A stretch of 64,000 nt of DNA. Origin: an uncultured Bacteroidales bacterium. Lineage in GTDB: Bacteria > Bacteroidota > Bacteroidia > Bacteroidales > UBA932. Under the pieces are notes generated by a model. That model was given only the letters and a program-made list of their open reading frames with translations, had not been told where the DNA came from and did no database searches. Below, one piece after another: positions 23,573 to 32,491 of the stretch (positions within the stretch are counted from its first letter, which is position 1; each line of letters begins with the position of its first letter). A program made the translations under genes and the position numbers. Location of the stretch: assembly GCA_900545245.1 (NCBI GenBank), contig UQYV01000006.1:1-64000 (forward strand), in the 5' to 3' direction.

Positions 23573-26029
23573 TTATTTCTTCCCTAATGCTACATCCGCA
23601 CAATATATCAAATAGTCTATCTTTCCGGCAACATGAGGATCCCGAGCATGGGAGCGTCCCGAAACAAGCGCCTTACGGGCATTCTCAAGAGCTTTCTTTG
23701 CCACAATGTCCTGACCCTCCATATCGATCATAGAAACGCCTGAAAGCGGCAGGAAAAGGCCGTCATCAAAAGACTTTTCATTTATGCGGAATGCAGTGTC
23801 GAAATTAGTCTTAAGGACAGGGGACATTAACATGAGAGCACGCAGATAACGAATAATCATATCGTCCTCCTGAACTCCAAGGCGTCCCTTGCGCAGATTT
23901 GCGAAAATAGTGTCCTGAAAATCCGAAAGAAACTTCTCGCGAGTGTAGGTGCTCCCGGCAAGCCGCTGCGCCCGTGCTATGTACGGCAGGCGGGAAAGCA
24001 GACGAGACTGCCCGACAAGATTCATGTATGTAAGACCGCTGTAAGTTGCATAGGCGCCCGACATCGTCATGAGATTCTTGTTGGCATCGAGCCAGCTGAC
24101 ATCAGTCAGTGTGGAGAGAATCCTGCGCACTGCCTCCCGCTGAACTGCTTCCGGAACAGCCTTGAAGTGAGTTTCTTCACTTCCTGCACGCACGTCATCC
24201 GAAATGATTCCACCCACAAGAGGAGACAGAATCTTCAGATTATCAATCATTTTCAGCCAAATCCACTCCACATAGAGCTGCTTGAATTCTTCCTCCGGAA
24301 TGTCCGGAGAAGCGAACCATTTGTCTGCATTTGCTGCAGCAAAATGGAGGTGTGACATTGCCGCGTCGAACGCAGCAAAAGGGTCAGAACCCAGGTCGTA
24401 TTCGTTCGGACGCGGGTCGGGACTGTTCTGCTGAAGAGGCACATAGAGAAATTCCCTCTTCCCAATCTTCGAGCGCACAAGCGAATCAAGGGATTCTTCA
24501 GTCACCGAATCGTTTGAATATGAGCCATAAAGCCACTCTATTGCATACTCGTCGTAAGGGCCAATCCTGTCAACGATAGTAACAACTCCCCTTTCCTTGT
24601 CTCCAGGACGGGCAAGTGTGTTGAACAGCACATTGTCAAGCACGGAAGCCGAGATGCCATGTTTCTGAGTAAATTCGGGACTGCGAAGCTCTTCCGGCGT
24701 GTAGGCAAGACTTCCGGCACAGTTGCGCCCGAGACCAAGTCCGCGCCCGAAAATCTTCATTGTCTGAGCTCTGATGACATCACAGACCGCATCGTCAGGA
24801 AGATTATAGCTGAGATACCTCGAATCCACATCGCCTATTGTGAACGAAGTGGAAAACAGCAGACTAAGAAGGTAATTACCCGGAATGCTCATAGAGAATC
24901 TGCGGATTTCACCGGTTCTGCTGTCCGTGGAAATGCGTGCATGGATTTCCCTTCCACCACCACCGCAAAGCGAAACAGTGCTGACGGCCGGGTTAAAAGC
25001 AGAGAAGGTACTGTCGGAAGGATAGGGAAAAACCTCTACTACGTCTGCCCCGAGACCCGCCTTTTCAAAAGCCGGATTCCATGCGCGAAGACCATCCCCG
25101 ACAGCCTTCTGCCACGAAAGAGGCATGAGCGTATCGACATAGACCCTTATTTTCTTTCCGTCACGCAAATCCCAACGGTTTGCAAGCCTGATTTTTTTGA
25201 ATCCTTCCTTGGAATCAAAATGCTGTCCTGCTGTGCTCATCAGTCCAATTCGACTGTCAGCTTTCCTTATAGGCATGAGATTGTCACTAAGAACAGAAAG
25301 CGTCGTGACCACAGCAGTCGAGACGCGTGCATCGTGGCCAGTTGCGAGTTTCACGTCAAACGTGGCGTCCTGAACAAGCGCTACACTCTCCGGGAAGGCC
25401 ATAACATCTTTCAATTCAGAAAGTTCATCCACTTTCGTGCTCTCGGCAATCTGAGATGATTCAAACCATGATGCATAGAGACTGACCGTAGCATCTTCCG
25501 AAGAATCGAAAAGTTCTGTTGCGTCAAACACGACGGCAGTACTGTCTGAATTGCGATATTTTATCGGAAATGCGTATTTCACAGCCTCCGTCACAGACAA
25601 ATCAAAGGCCTTCAATGTGGAAGAATCCCTCTCCGAAACAAGAACCGGAGTCTTGGGAATTCTAAAAACGACGAGAGAGTCCGTCCTGTAAATTCTGAAA
25701 TCCGTAGATTTTCCGGAGACATTTAACCCCTCTGCAAGCATTATGTCACTGCTTTCAAGGACATGGCTCGACAGACAAAGTTCACTGCCCATTAGGGAAT
25801 CAGGAAATTCGATATAGACTTTGTCTCCGTCCTTGAAAACAGAAACGGAACCGCCGCGGGCAGAAACAAGTCCTTTCTTGGAAAGAAACTCCTCATAAGG
25901 GGTTTTCTTCACGGACACTGTCTCCGTCTTTTCCTTTTTCTTCTTTGAACGTCCGGCCAAGTCATAGACAGGAGCCAGACAGAAAGCGAGCGCAAGAAAC
26001 GCTGCTACATATCCTGTGCTAACCTTCAT
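23573..26029 (-). CDS. Catalytically dead paralogue of a DUF5117/DUF5118 zinc metalloprotease
   Basis: The 818-aa exported protein aligns along its length with the protease encoded just upstream: LVSARGGSVSVFKDGDKVYI, ADSRIGLMSTAGQHF, LANRWDLRD, and LRSPEFTQKHG with ARPGDKERGVVTIVDRIGPY. Where the neighbour has the zinc site HEVGHTLGLMHN, this protein has KIFGRGLGLGRN (425-436): all three His ligands are Lys or Arg and the catalytic Glu is Ile. It should not be a zinc protease. It may bind the same substrates or regulate or complex with its partner (inference). ATG overlaps the upstream stop by four bases (26026-26029). Confidence 0.85.
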   Translation of the reverse strand: MKVSTGYVAAFLALAFCLAPVYDLAGRSKKKKEKTETVSVKKTPYEEFLSKKGLVSARGGSVSVFKDGDKVYIEFPDSLMGSELCLSSHVLESSDIMLAEGLNVSGKSTDFRIYRTDSLVVFRIPKTPVLVSERDSSTLKAFDLSVTEAVKYAFPIKYRNSDSTAVVFDATELFDSSEDATVSLYASWFESSQIAESTKVDELSELKDVMAFPESVALVQDATFDVKLATGHDARVSTAVVTTLSVLSDNLMPIRKADSRIGLMSTAGQHFDSKEGFKKIRLANRWDLRDGKKIRVYVDTLMPLSWQKAVGDGLRAWNPAFEKAGLGADVVEVFPYPSDSTFSAFNPAVSTVSLCGGGGREIHARISTDSRTGEIRRFSMSIPGNYLLSLLFSTSFTIGDVDSRYLSYNLPDDAVCDVIRAQTMKIFGRGLGLGRNCAGSLAYTPEELRSPEFTQKHGISASVLDNVLFNTLARPGDKERGVVTIVDRIGPYDEYAIEWLYGSYSNDSVTEESLDSLVRSKIGKREFLYVPLQQNSPDPRPNEYDLGSDPFAAFDAAMSHLHFAAANADKWFASPDIPEEEFKQLYVEWIWLKMIDNLKILSPLVGGIISDDVRAGSEETHFKAVPEAVQREAVRRILSTLTDVSWLDANKNLMTMSGAYATYSGLTYMNLVGQSRLLSRLPYIARAQRLAGSTYTREKFLSDFQDTIFANLRKGRLGVQEDDMIIRYLRALMLMSPVLKTNFDTAFRINEKSFDDGLFLPLSGVSMIDMEGQDIVAKKALENARKALVSGRSHARDPHVAGKIDYLIYCADVALGKK

Positions 26030-28614
26030 TTTCCCGAACCATTTTTAAGACCATAAGCAATCGTTTCCATAAGGAGTTCATAATGAGCCCTATCGTCGGC
26101 GTTTGCCGATGCTTTCCGACGTGACATCATCCCATACGCCCTGTCAAGCACAGAATAAACAAAAGCCTGTGTGAGAGTGCCTGTGCTGAAAATCTGCCTC
26201 GGAAGCCATTCAAATCCATTTACAGAATCGTAATGAAATTCTCCCGAGACAAGGCTGTCCGAACAGCAACCATAACCAAGGCCGCACAATTCAAGCGACT
26301 TTGACTTTCCATTAGGCATTCTGAATGAGGCCATCTTCATATATGTCCCGACAAAATCCTTCTGCAAAACCCTTTGCTCCGCTGTCAGAGGTCGGTTCCC
26401 GGTATTCCAGACAAAGTCAAAAATCCTGTCCATACAGTCTTGAAGCCCATATTCATTCGTTGCCACACCATCAGTCTTATCCGTCATATAGGGAGTCTGG
26501 AAAAGCAGCGAGCGGATTGAACTGCGTACAGCCGAAGAAGGCTTGCCGACAACAGGAAGCTTTGAAAGCACTTTTTCAGAGTCAATCCAGTCAAGATTAC
26601 TATACTGCGCCAGCACATAGTCCATAATTTTCTTCTGCTTTTCACGGGGAACGTTCGCATAGCGCGGATAAGGATCTCCGGCAAGGGACTCATTTCTGTA
26701 GAGACCTCCTATATTGAACAGAAGATGATTAATATATCTGATGTACTGGTTCAGGATTGTGTTGTATATCCCTGTACGGAACTCATAATCCATATCATCC
26801 TCATCTGGAATCCAGTCCATGAAGTTTGCCATTATATACTTCAGATTCTCAATTCCATACTCCGAAGCCCTGAGCACATCATCCCCAAGGTCTTCAGTCT
26901 GGCAACTCGGATCGAAGAATACAAAACTCATCTGCTGCTTTCCGTAACGGTAGAACGGGGCAGCCTTGAGCGAATCACTTATCATCTTGGTGGTGAATGC
27001 CGTCTCTTCCTTAAAAGAATCCATATCAAAGACAGGCTTGTACCCCCATCTGATTGCCCATCTGTCGTAGGAGCCGAAGCGCGGCGGGGTAAGTTTTACA
27101 CCTCTTTCACGGTCACCAGGCTGAGCCACGTAGTTGAAACGCGCGTAGTCCATTATAGATGTCGTAGTTCCATATTTTGAAGTAAACGACGGACTTCGCA
27201 ATGAATCGACAGGTATGACGCTCGATGCGCTCATATTGTGCATAAGTCCGAGAGTATGACCGACTTCATGCTTTATCACATACATCAGTGCATCCCCGAG
27301 CAATTCCTCAGGAATATCCTTTGTCCGAACCCTCGTGTCCGCCTGAGCTGTCTGGACGAACATCCAGTTAGTAAGAAGCTTTATTACATCATGATAGACA
27401 TAAACCGAAGCATTGATTATCTCGCCGCTGCGGGGATCTGTCCACGAAGGACCCATTGCATTCTGCACACCTATAGGAGCATACCTTATGCAGCTGTACT
27501 TTATGTTTTCAGGGTCGAACGAAGGGTCATCCTCCGGAAATTCCTTGGCAACGACGGCATTTTTGAATCCGATTTCCTCGAAAACTTCATTCCACTGCTC
27601 TACAGCCTCTTTTATATAAGGCTTCCACCACTGAGGGAAATCGCTGTCAATATAGAATGTTATCGGCTTCACAGGCTCAACCTTCTCTCCCCTCCTGTAG
27701 GCCAGCGTATCCGAAGGCTCAAGTCTCCAGCGGTTCACATACCAGACGGGAACAGACGTGCCGGTCGTGTTACCATACCTGATTCTCTTGGTGAAGAAAT
27801 AGCCTATCCTCGGATCGGCCGTGCGCGGATGATATATTTCCTTTGGAAGAAGTAATATCGACCTATTGAGTTCAGCCGTAAGGTTCTTCTTATCCAAGAT
27901 TTTCTTTCCGGTTTCGGGGTCTTCAAGACTGTATGTATATGTCATCGATGATGTTACGGAAAGATTATCATCGAACGAGCGCACGTCCGTCACGAACGAA
28001 AGATTCTTCTTGAAGGCATCCGAACGCTTATAGTCTGCATTAACGGCATAATCGGAAAATGGACCGAGTTCCTTGTCGTCAGAAAGGAATATATCCGTCA
28101 CATCTACGACAAAAGCCGTACTGTCAGGAGAATATGCTTTCACGGGCATCCTTCGCATTATGCTGGAAGTGCGACTTTTGGAAAGCGCCTTCTCAATGTT
28201 GGAATCATCGGTGATATAGTCCGAACTGAGACGACGCATGAACACGGTACTATCCTTTCGGGTGAAAGTGAAATGAACAAGGGAGTTCTTTGAACCCACT
28301 ATACCCTCGGCATTGTTACTGATGGACTTGATGGTGGATCCAAGAAGAAGGTCACGACCGAAAATCGAGTCAGGGATTTCAAAATAGACCTTGCCTTCCT
28401 TGAGATGAAGTGTAATGAAACCATCCTCCCTCTTTTGTTCGTTCTTGAAGAGTTTCTCGTACTTTGACGGAGCCTTCACCGTGTCTTTTTGTTCAGTCTG
28501 AGCCTTTTTTCTCTTTTTTGACCTTGCAGCCGCATCGTCGGAAGCTGCCCCTGAAAAGAGCAGCACGACAGCCGTGGCAACAAACGCCACAAATATCTTT
28601 ACAGAATTTCTCAT
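26026..28614 (-). CDS. Zinc-dependent metalloprotease, DUF5117-DUF4953-DUF5118 type
   Basis: An 862-aa exported protein of the Bacteroidota metalloprotease family built of DUF5118/DUF5117 N-terminal and DUF4953 catalytic segments. An N-terminal signal (VAFVATAVVLLFSGAAS) precedes a basic, Lys-rich linker. The extended zinc motif HEVGHTLGLMHN (His449, Glu450, His453, His459) is intact, with the downstream TSIMDYARFNYVAQPGD block that resembles a metzincin Met-turn. It lies 12 bp after the PKD-like lipoprotein gene in the SusCD operon, so it probably cleaves proteins or glycopeptides whose products are taken up by SusCD (inference). Confidence 0.9.
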   Translation of the reverse strand: MRNSVKIFVAFVATAVVLLFSGAASDDAAARSKKRKKAQTEQKDTVKAPSKYEKLFKNEQKREDGFITLHLKEGKVYFEIPDSIFGRDLLLGSTIKSISNNAEGIVGSKNSLVHFTFTRKDSTVFMRRLSSDYITDDSNIEKALSKSRTSSIMRRMPVKAYSPDSTAFVVDVTDIFLSDDKELGPFSDYAVNADYKRSDAFKKNLSFVTDVRSFDDNLSVTSSMTYTYSLEDPETGKKILDKKNLTAELNRSILLLPKEIYHPRTADPRIGYFFTKRIRYGNTTGTSVPVWYVNRWRLEPSDTLAYRRGEKVEPVKPITFYIDSDFPQWWKPYIKEAVEQWNEVFEEIGFKNAVVAKEFPEDDPSFDPENIKYSCIRYAPIGVQNAMGPSWTDPRSGEIINASVYVYHDVIKLLTNWMFVQTAQADTRVRTKDIPEELLGDALMYVIKHEVGHTLGLMHNMSASSVIPVDSLRSPSFTSKYGTTTSIMDYARFNYVAQPGDRERGVKLTPPRFGSYDRWAIRWGYKPVFDMDSFKEETAFTTKMISDSLKAAPFYRYGKQQMSFVFFDPSCQTEDLGDDVLRASEYGIENLKYIMANFMDWIPDEDDMDYEFRTGIYNTILNQYIRYINHLLFNIGGLYRNESLAGDPYPRYANVPREKQKKIMDYVLAQYSNLDWIDSEKVLSKLPVVGKPSSAVRSSIRSLLFQTPYMTDKTDGVATNEYGLQDCMDRIFDFVWNTGNRPLTAEQRVLQKDFVGTYMKMASFRMPNGKSKSLELCGLGYGCCSDSLVSGEFHYDSVNGFEWLPRQIFSTGTLTQAFVYSVLDRAYGMMSRRKASANADDRAHYELLMETIAYGLKNGSGK

Positions 28615-28625
28615 TAGTTTATATT

Positions 28626-30170
28626 TTATCTGAATGTAGGCGCTATCGCCGTAATTTCCCCAAAACCTTTCAATGTGCCGTTATTCTTTATAGTGAAACG
28701 CCCCGTGCTGACATTGAACGGTCTCATATATATCTTTCCTTCTCCCGTCTTTTCGTTGTATGTGGTTATCAGAAGCTGGAGTCTGTTGTATTCAAGCTGA
28801 AAAGGATAGTTAGACAAATCATACTGGTGCGTTCCATACCACCCCTGAGTGTATTGCCTTATGTCTGTTATCTTCTCATCAGCGGAGTCCGGTTTCCAGC
28901 TGAGAACCGTTGAAATTGCCTTTCCACCGTTTATCAGCACTGAATAAATCTTCGATTCGGTGGCGTAGTACATCAGGTCGGAATTGTCACAGAAGGCAAC
29001 GTCTACAATCTTGTCCATATCGGCGCCGTTAACGGGGTAGGTATATGTCTTCATATCGTTTGAGCCTGTATCAACACTGCATATATAATGGTTTCCCGCG
29101 GCGTCTTTGATGAGCAATGCAGGCATCTTTCCTTTCATTGCTCCCCCTCCAAGTGCCTTTGCCCCGGAATAGTCGAAGGAAAAGAAACTTGTAAGCTCAG
29201 AAAGCGACGAGTTCATCAAGCCCCATCCATATATGTAGTAAAACTTGCTGTCGTTCTCATTAAACACCAGCAATGCGCCCTGATCAAGGGCATAGTAACC
29301 GAAATTCCTGTCCGTCATTATGTTCGACGGTGTCTTGGAATATGCGACCTTCGAATAGACGTTGTCAATTATACATAACACTCCGTAAAGTGTTCCGTTC
29401 ACCACCGCACAGGAAGAATATCCTCCGAAATTGAACATTGACGACGTTCTGAATGAGGATTCCTTTACGCTGTTAAAAAGCTGAGAATCAGTATCCTTAA
29501 CCGTAAAAGTAAGCGGATCGAGACTGATTATATGAGAATCAGTACCAACCATTATTTTCGTCAGGTCAAGCGCAGAATTCTGCGAGCAGACATACTCGGA
29601 CATTGACAGAACCTTTCCCTGAATGTGTTCGTTTCCGTTTGACAGGGCATAGAGTTCACGAGTATACCGCGTTGCACCCGAATACCCGTAAGTCAATACA
29701 GGATCGGCCACTATATCTATTTCAGATGTGTTTCCTCCGTCCCTGGTGTAAGCAACCAGCAGTCCTTCGCCGAGCGAGGTTCCGACATAGATCTTGCTGA
29801 CAAACACTCCAGAATATCCTGTTTTACGGTCAGTCACCGTGAGGGTAAGGCAATAGGGCTTTTCGGAAGGTGAATTGGACACCTTGTATTCCAAATCCTT
29901 GGTTTCCGAGATTTCTATGCGGTTGTTCGGATTCCCAGCCGTCAGGTCAATCTCCCACAGAAAGGTGAAATCATCATCATAACGGCCTTCCTGCCTGACT
30001 TCGGGAGTAATCTTCAGTTCCTGTCCCCATACTATGTCCATTTCCTCATTCACACCGGTGATTTCTATCTCCGGTATGGTCTCCCCCGCTTCAGTGCTCA
30101 AGTCTTTGTAGCAAGACGAAAGCACCGACGCTGATATCAGGATGAAGGCTACTTTTTTTATTGTTTTCAT
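28626..30170 (-). CDS. PKD-like family surface lipoprotein, 514 aa
   Basis: A lipobox (VLSSC) is followed by a PKD-like Ig domain (LKITPEVRQEGRYDDDF, TFLWEID, KPYCLTLTVTDRKTGYSG). The remaining 400 residues have repeated short blade-like strands (LLVAYTRDGG, YALSNGNEHI, HIISLDPLTF, LMYYATESKIYSVLING), consistent with a beta-propeller. This protein type is typically encoded between a DUF4843 lipoprotein and a DUF5117 protease in SusCD loci, exactly as here. It probably captures substrate at the surface. The gene starts 2 bp after the preceding stop. Confidence 0.85.
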   Translation of the reverse strand: MKTIKKVAFILISASVLSSCYKDLSTEAGETIPEIEITGVNEEMDIVWGQELKITPEVRQEGRYDDDFTFLWEIDLTAGNPNNRIEISETKDLEYKVSNSPSEKPYCLTLTVTDRKTGYSGVFVSKIYVGTSLGEGLLVAYTRDGGNTSEIDIVADPVLTYGYSGATRYTRELYALSNGNEHIQGKVLSMSEYVCSQNSALDLTKIMVGTDSHIISLDPLTFTVKDTDSQLFNSVKESSFRTSSMFNFGGYSSCAVVNGTLYGVLCIIDNVYSKVAYSKTPSNIMTDRNFGYYALDQGALLVFNENDSKFYYIYGWGLMNSSLSELTSFFSFDYSGAKALGGGAMKGKMPALLIKDAAGNHYICSVDTGSNDMKTYTYPVNGADMDKIVDVAFCDNSDLMYYATESKIYSVLINGGKAISTVLSWKPDSADEKITDIRQYTQGWYGTHQYDLSNYPFQLEYNRLQLLITTYNEKTGEGKIYMRPFNVSTGRFTIKNNGTLKGFGEITAIAPTFR

Positions 30171-30172
30171 GA

Positions 30173-30979
30173 TTACATCACTTTCAATGTTTCAAGAATT
30201 GTAGGAATATTTTCAGGTTTGGTTCCGCCTCCTACAGGAGAACTCCATTTGTCATAAAGTTCATAATCGGAACTGTGCATATATGGATGCTCCGGATCCG
30301 CCTTGTCATGTGCGGCGACGGCATCGTACAACTGCCTTGACGCCGAATACCACCATGTAGGCAATTTGTATGTAAGTTCCGGAAAATCTGTGGCGTATTT
30401 CCTGCTTCCGGTGTATGTGTCTGCCTCTGTTCCCAATTCTTCCGCAATGATTTTATGCAGAGACTTGCTGTAGCCGTTACAGAAGAATAGGAACCAATAG
30501 CGCCATACTTCCTCTCTCGGTCTTGCATAAGAAGCAGTCCATCCCACTACAGAAGATGTGTTTCTTCGAAATGTCTCCGGAAAAGAGTCGTTTGGGACTA
30601 TCGTGAAACGTACATAGAGTTCCTCGACGTTTTCCGGTAACGCCTTAACCCTCAATACGATATTTCCAGAAAGAGCACCGGCTTCAACCTTGGAACTTAC
30701 GACAAAAAAATCAACATTCTGAAAAGCGGTGGAATCCTTGATTTCAAGAGCAATTTCCCTATCATGGTCAGCCACAGGCCCGACAAGGTTCACCGGTATA
30801 GTCAGTTCAATCTCATCACCGCTCTTTCCTATGAGCGAAAATACATTCGTCGGAGACAGAAAATACACGGCGGAATCACCCTCTTCATAAGCCTTCACGG
30901 GATCTTTGACACATGAGACAAAAGCGAGCGCCGCAAGGCAATAAATAAATATGCAACAATCTCTTTTTTTCATAATCAA
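30173..30979 (-). CDS. DUF4843 domain lipoprotein, 268 aa
   Basis: A lipobox (LAFVSC) is followed by the DUF4843 layout: an opening SAVYFLSPTN, a strand pair ELTIPVNLVGPVADHDREIA then YVRFTIVPNDSF, and a C-terminal segment EEVWRYWFLFFCNGYSKSLH that is characteristic of the family. It is located between SusD and the PKD-like protein, its usual place. The function of the family is unknown; a structural part of the SusCD surface complex is likely. Confidence 0.85.
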   Translation of the reverse strand: MIMKKRDCCIFIYCLAALAFVSCVKDPVKAYEEGDSAVYFLSPTNVFSLIGKSGDEIELTIPVNLVGPVADHDREIALEIKDSTAFQNVDFFVVSSKVEAGALSGNIVLRVKALPENVEELYVRFTIVPNDSFPETFRRNTSSVVGWTASYARPREEVWRYWFLFFCNGYSKSLHKIIAEELGTEADTYTGSRKYATDFPELTYKLPTWWYSASRQLYDAVAAHDKADPEHPYMHSSDYELYDKWSSPVGGGTKPENIPTILETLKVM

Positions 30980-30984
30980 TCCAT

Positions 30985-32487
30985 CTATTTTTCTTGAACA
31001 TGACCATAAGAAGTCTCGGACGTCGGATAAGGATACATCATACCGGAAGTATTATTCATTATGGAAATTGAATAATCACATTCCAGCCTTTTATAAAGCC
31101 TATACCAATAGAAGAGCTGTCCCTCACCCAAAAACTCCCTTGACAATTCAACCAGAAACTCTCTTTTCATACCATATTCAGAAAAACCATCAAAACCGAC
31201 ATTCGTATATCCGCGGTGTGACATAACGGCAATGATGTTCTCCTTTATCGAATCCATGTCTCCGTTAATGGCAGAGACGAACGCGAGGATATAGTACATC
31301 TCCGAAATCCTTATCATAGGAATCCTGTTGCGATACTCCGCAGCCATTGAACTCGATGAATAGAGTTTGTATGACTGATAACCCTTTCCGCCATATTTCA
31401 GAAGCATGGCATAACCCCTTACATCCTCGGCTCCGTCATTATTGCCGATTCCATAAATATCTCGCGGAAAAAGTTCATCTTCAACAGCTTCCGAAGCTAT
31501 TGTCATGTTTATGTCAGTTCCTCCAAAGCAGTATCCTGAAGTCAGGGAATACAGGTCATTCACATCAAGCGAAAAGATGTGCTCGGAGGAAAATGACCAA
31601 TCTTTCTTGTCGTTGTCAGACTTTTTAATTTCAGCGTCAGAATCAATCCATTTGACAATTCCAAGCCTGTCAAGCGAGTTTTCAATCACGTCAGAAGCGT
31701 ATTTTCCCGCTTCATCATAATCCCCCGCCCACAGCAAGACACGGGCAGCAAGAGCCTTCACAGCATAGTAGTTCAAGTGGTATCTCCTATTACTCCAAAA
31801 TCCGTCGGCGTTGTAGTTTGTATCAAAGTCTTCAGGGTAAATTCCAAGGACAGGGTCTGATTCAAGACATTTCAGAGCATCTTCAATATCCTTAAGCAGC
31901 AAAGACTTAGTGTCGGCATAACTTTTCTGCGCAGTCGATTCGAGAGTATATTCAGTAACATACGGGACTGTGAGTTTGCCGGAATTATCTCCATTCCATT
32001 CAGCGAGTCCGAACATTCTCATCAGGTCAAAATGAACGAATGCCCTCACCGCAAGCATCTCACCCTTGACCATATTGTACTCCCAATCATCAGCCATGAC
32101 GTCGCCTCTGTGCCGCTCAAGTTCCTTGAGAATCTTATTGGCGTTAGCTATGGTAAAATAGGCAGACTGCCACATCGACTCAATGCACGCGGCTGCTGTC
32201 ACATCATCAAAACTATGCTGCAACCAAATCTTGAAGGCATTGCTTTCCACAGTGTTATAACGCACAGCAGACAGTTCATTTGCATAAAAAGTGAAATTCC
32301 GTCCATAGCAATCAGCGGAAGCCATCGAGATATACACTCCAGTAAGCGCCTCGTGAAATCCGCTCTTTGTCGAGAACATCTTTTCGTCAGAAACCTGCGA
32401 AGATGAAGTTGCCTCAAGCCACTTGTCGCATGAAACGGACGAAAAGAAAACAATCATCGAAATTATATAATAGAGTAATCGTTTCAT
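30985..32487 (-). CDS. SusD/RagB family nutrient-binding lipoprotein
   Basis: SusD proteins cap the SusC barrel and bind substrate. The 500-aa product has a lipobox (SSVSC), the SusD N-terminal domain (KMFSTKSGFHEALTGVYISM, SMWQSAYFTIANANKILKEL, GEMLAVRAFVHFDLMRMFG) and the C-terminal region with the SEMYYILAF helix and LSREFLGEGQLFYWYRLYK. It starts 4 bp after the SusC stop. Substrate cannot be read from sequence, but the protease genes downstream suggest peptides or glycoproteins. Confidence 0.94.
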   Translation of the reverse strand: MKRLLYYIISMIVFFSSVSCDKWLEATSSSQVSDEKMFSTKSGFHEALTGVYISMASADCYGRNFTFYANELSAVRYNTVESNAFKIWLQHSFDDVTAAACIESMWQSAYFTIANANKILKELERHRGDVMADDWEYNMVKGEMLAVRAFVHFDLMRMFGLAEWNGDNSGKLTVPYVTEYTLESTAQKSYADTKSLLLKDIEDALKCLESDPVLGIYPEDFDTNYNADGFWSNRRYHLNYYAVKALAARVLLWAGDYDEAGKYASDVIENSLDRLGIVKWIDSDAEIKKSDNDKKDWSFSSEHIFSLDVNDLYSLTSGYCFGGTDINMTIASEAVEDELFPRDIYGIGNNDGAEDVRGYAMLLKYGGKGYQSYKLYSSSSMAAEYRNRIPMIRISEMYYILAFVSAINGDMDSIKENIIAVMSHRGYTNVGFDGFSEYGMKREFLVELSREFLGEGQLFYWYRLYKRLECDYSISIMNNTSGMMYPYPTSETSYGHVQEK

Positions 32488-32491
32488 ATTG

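Noticed and set aside
24659..25459. 266-codon plus-strand open frame
   Set aside because: It is antisense to the inactive protease gene and shows no protein-like pattern.
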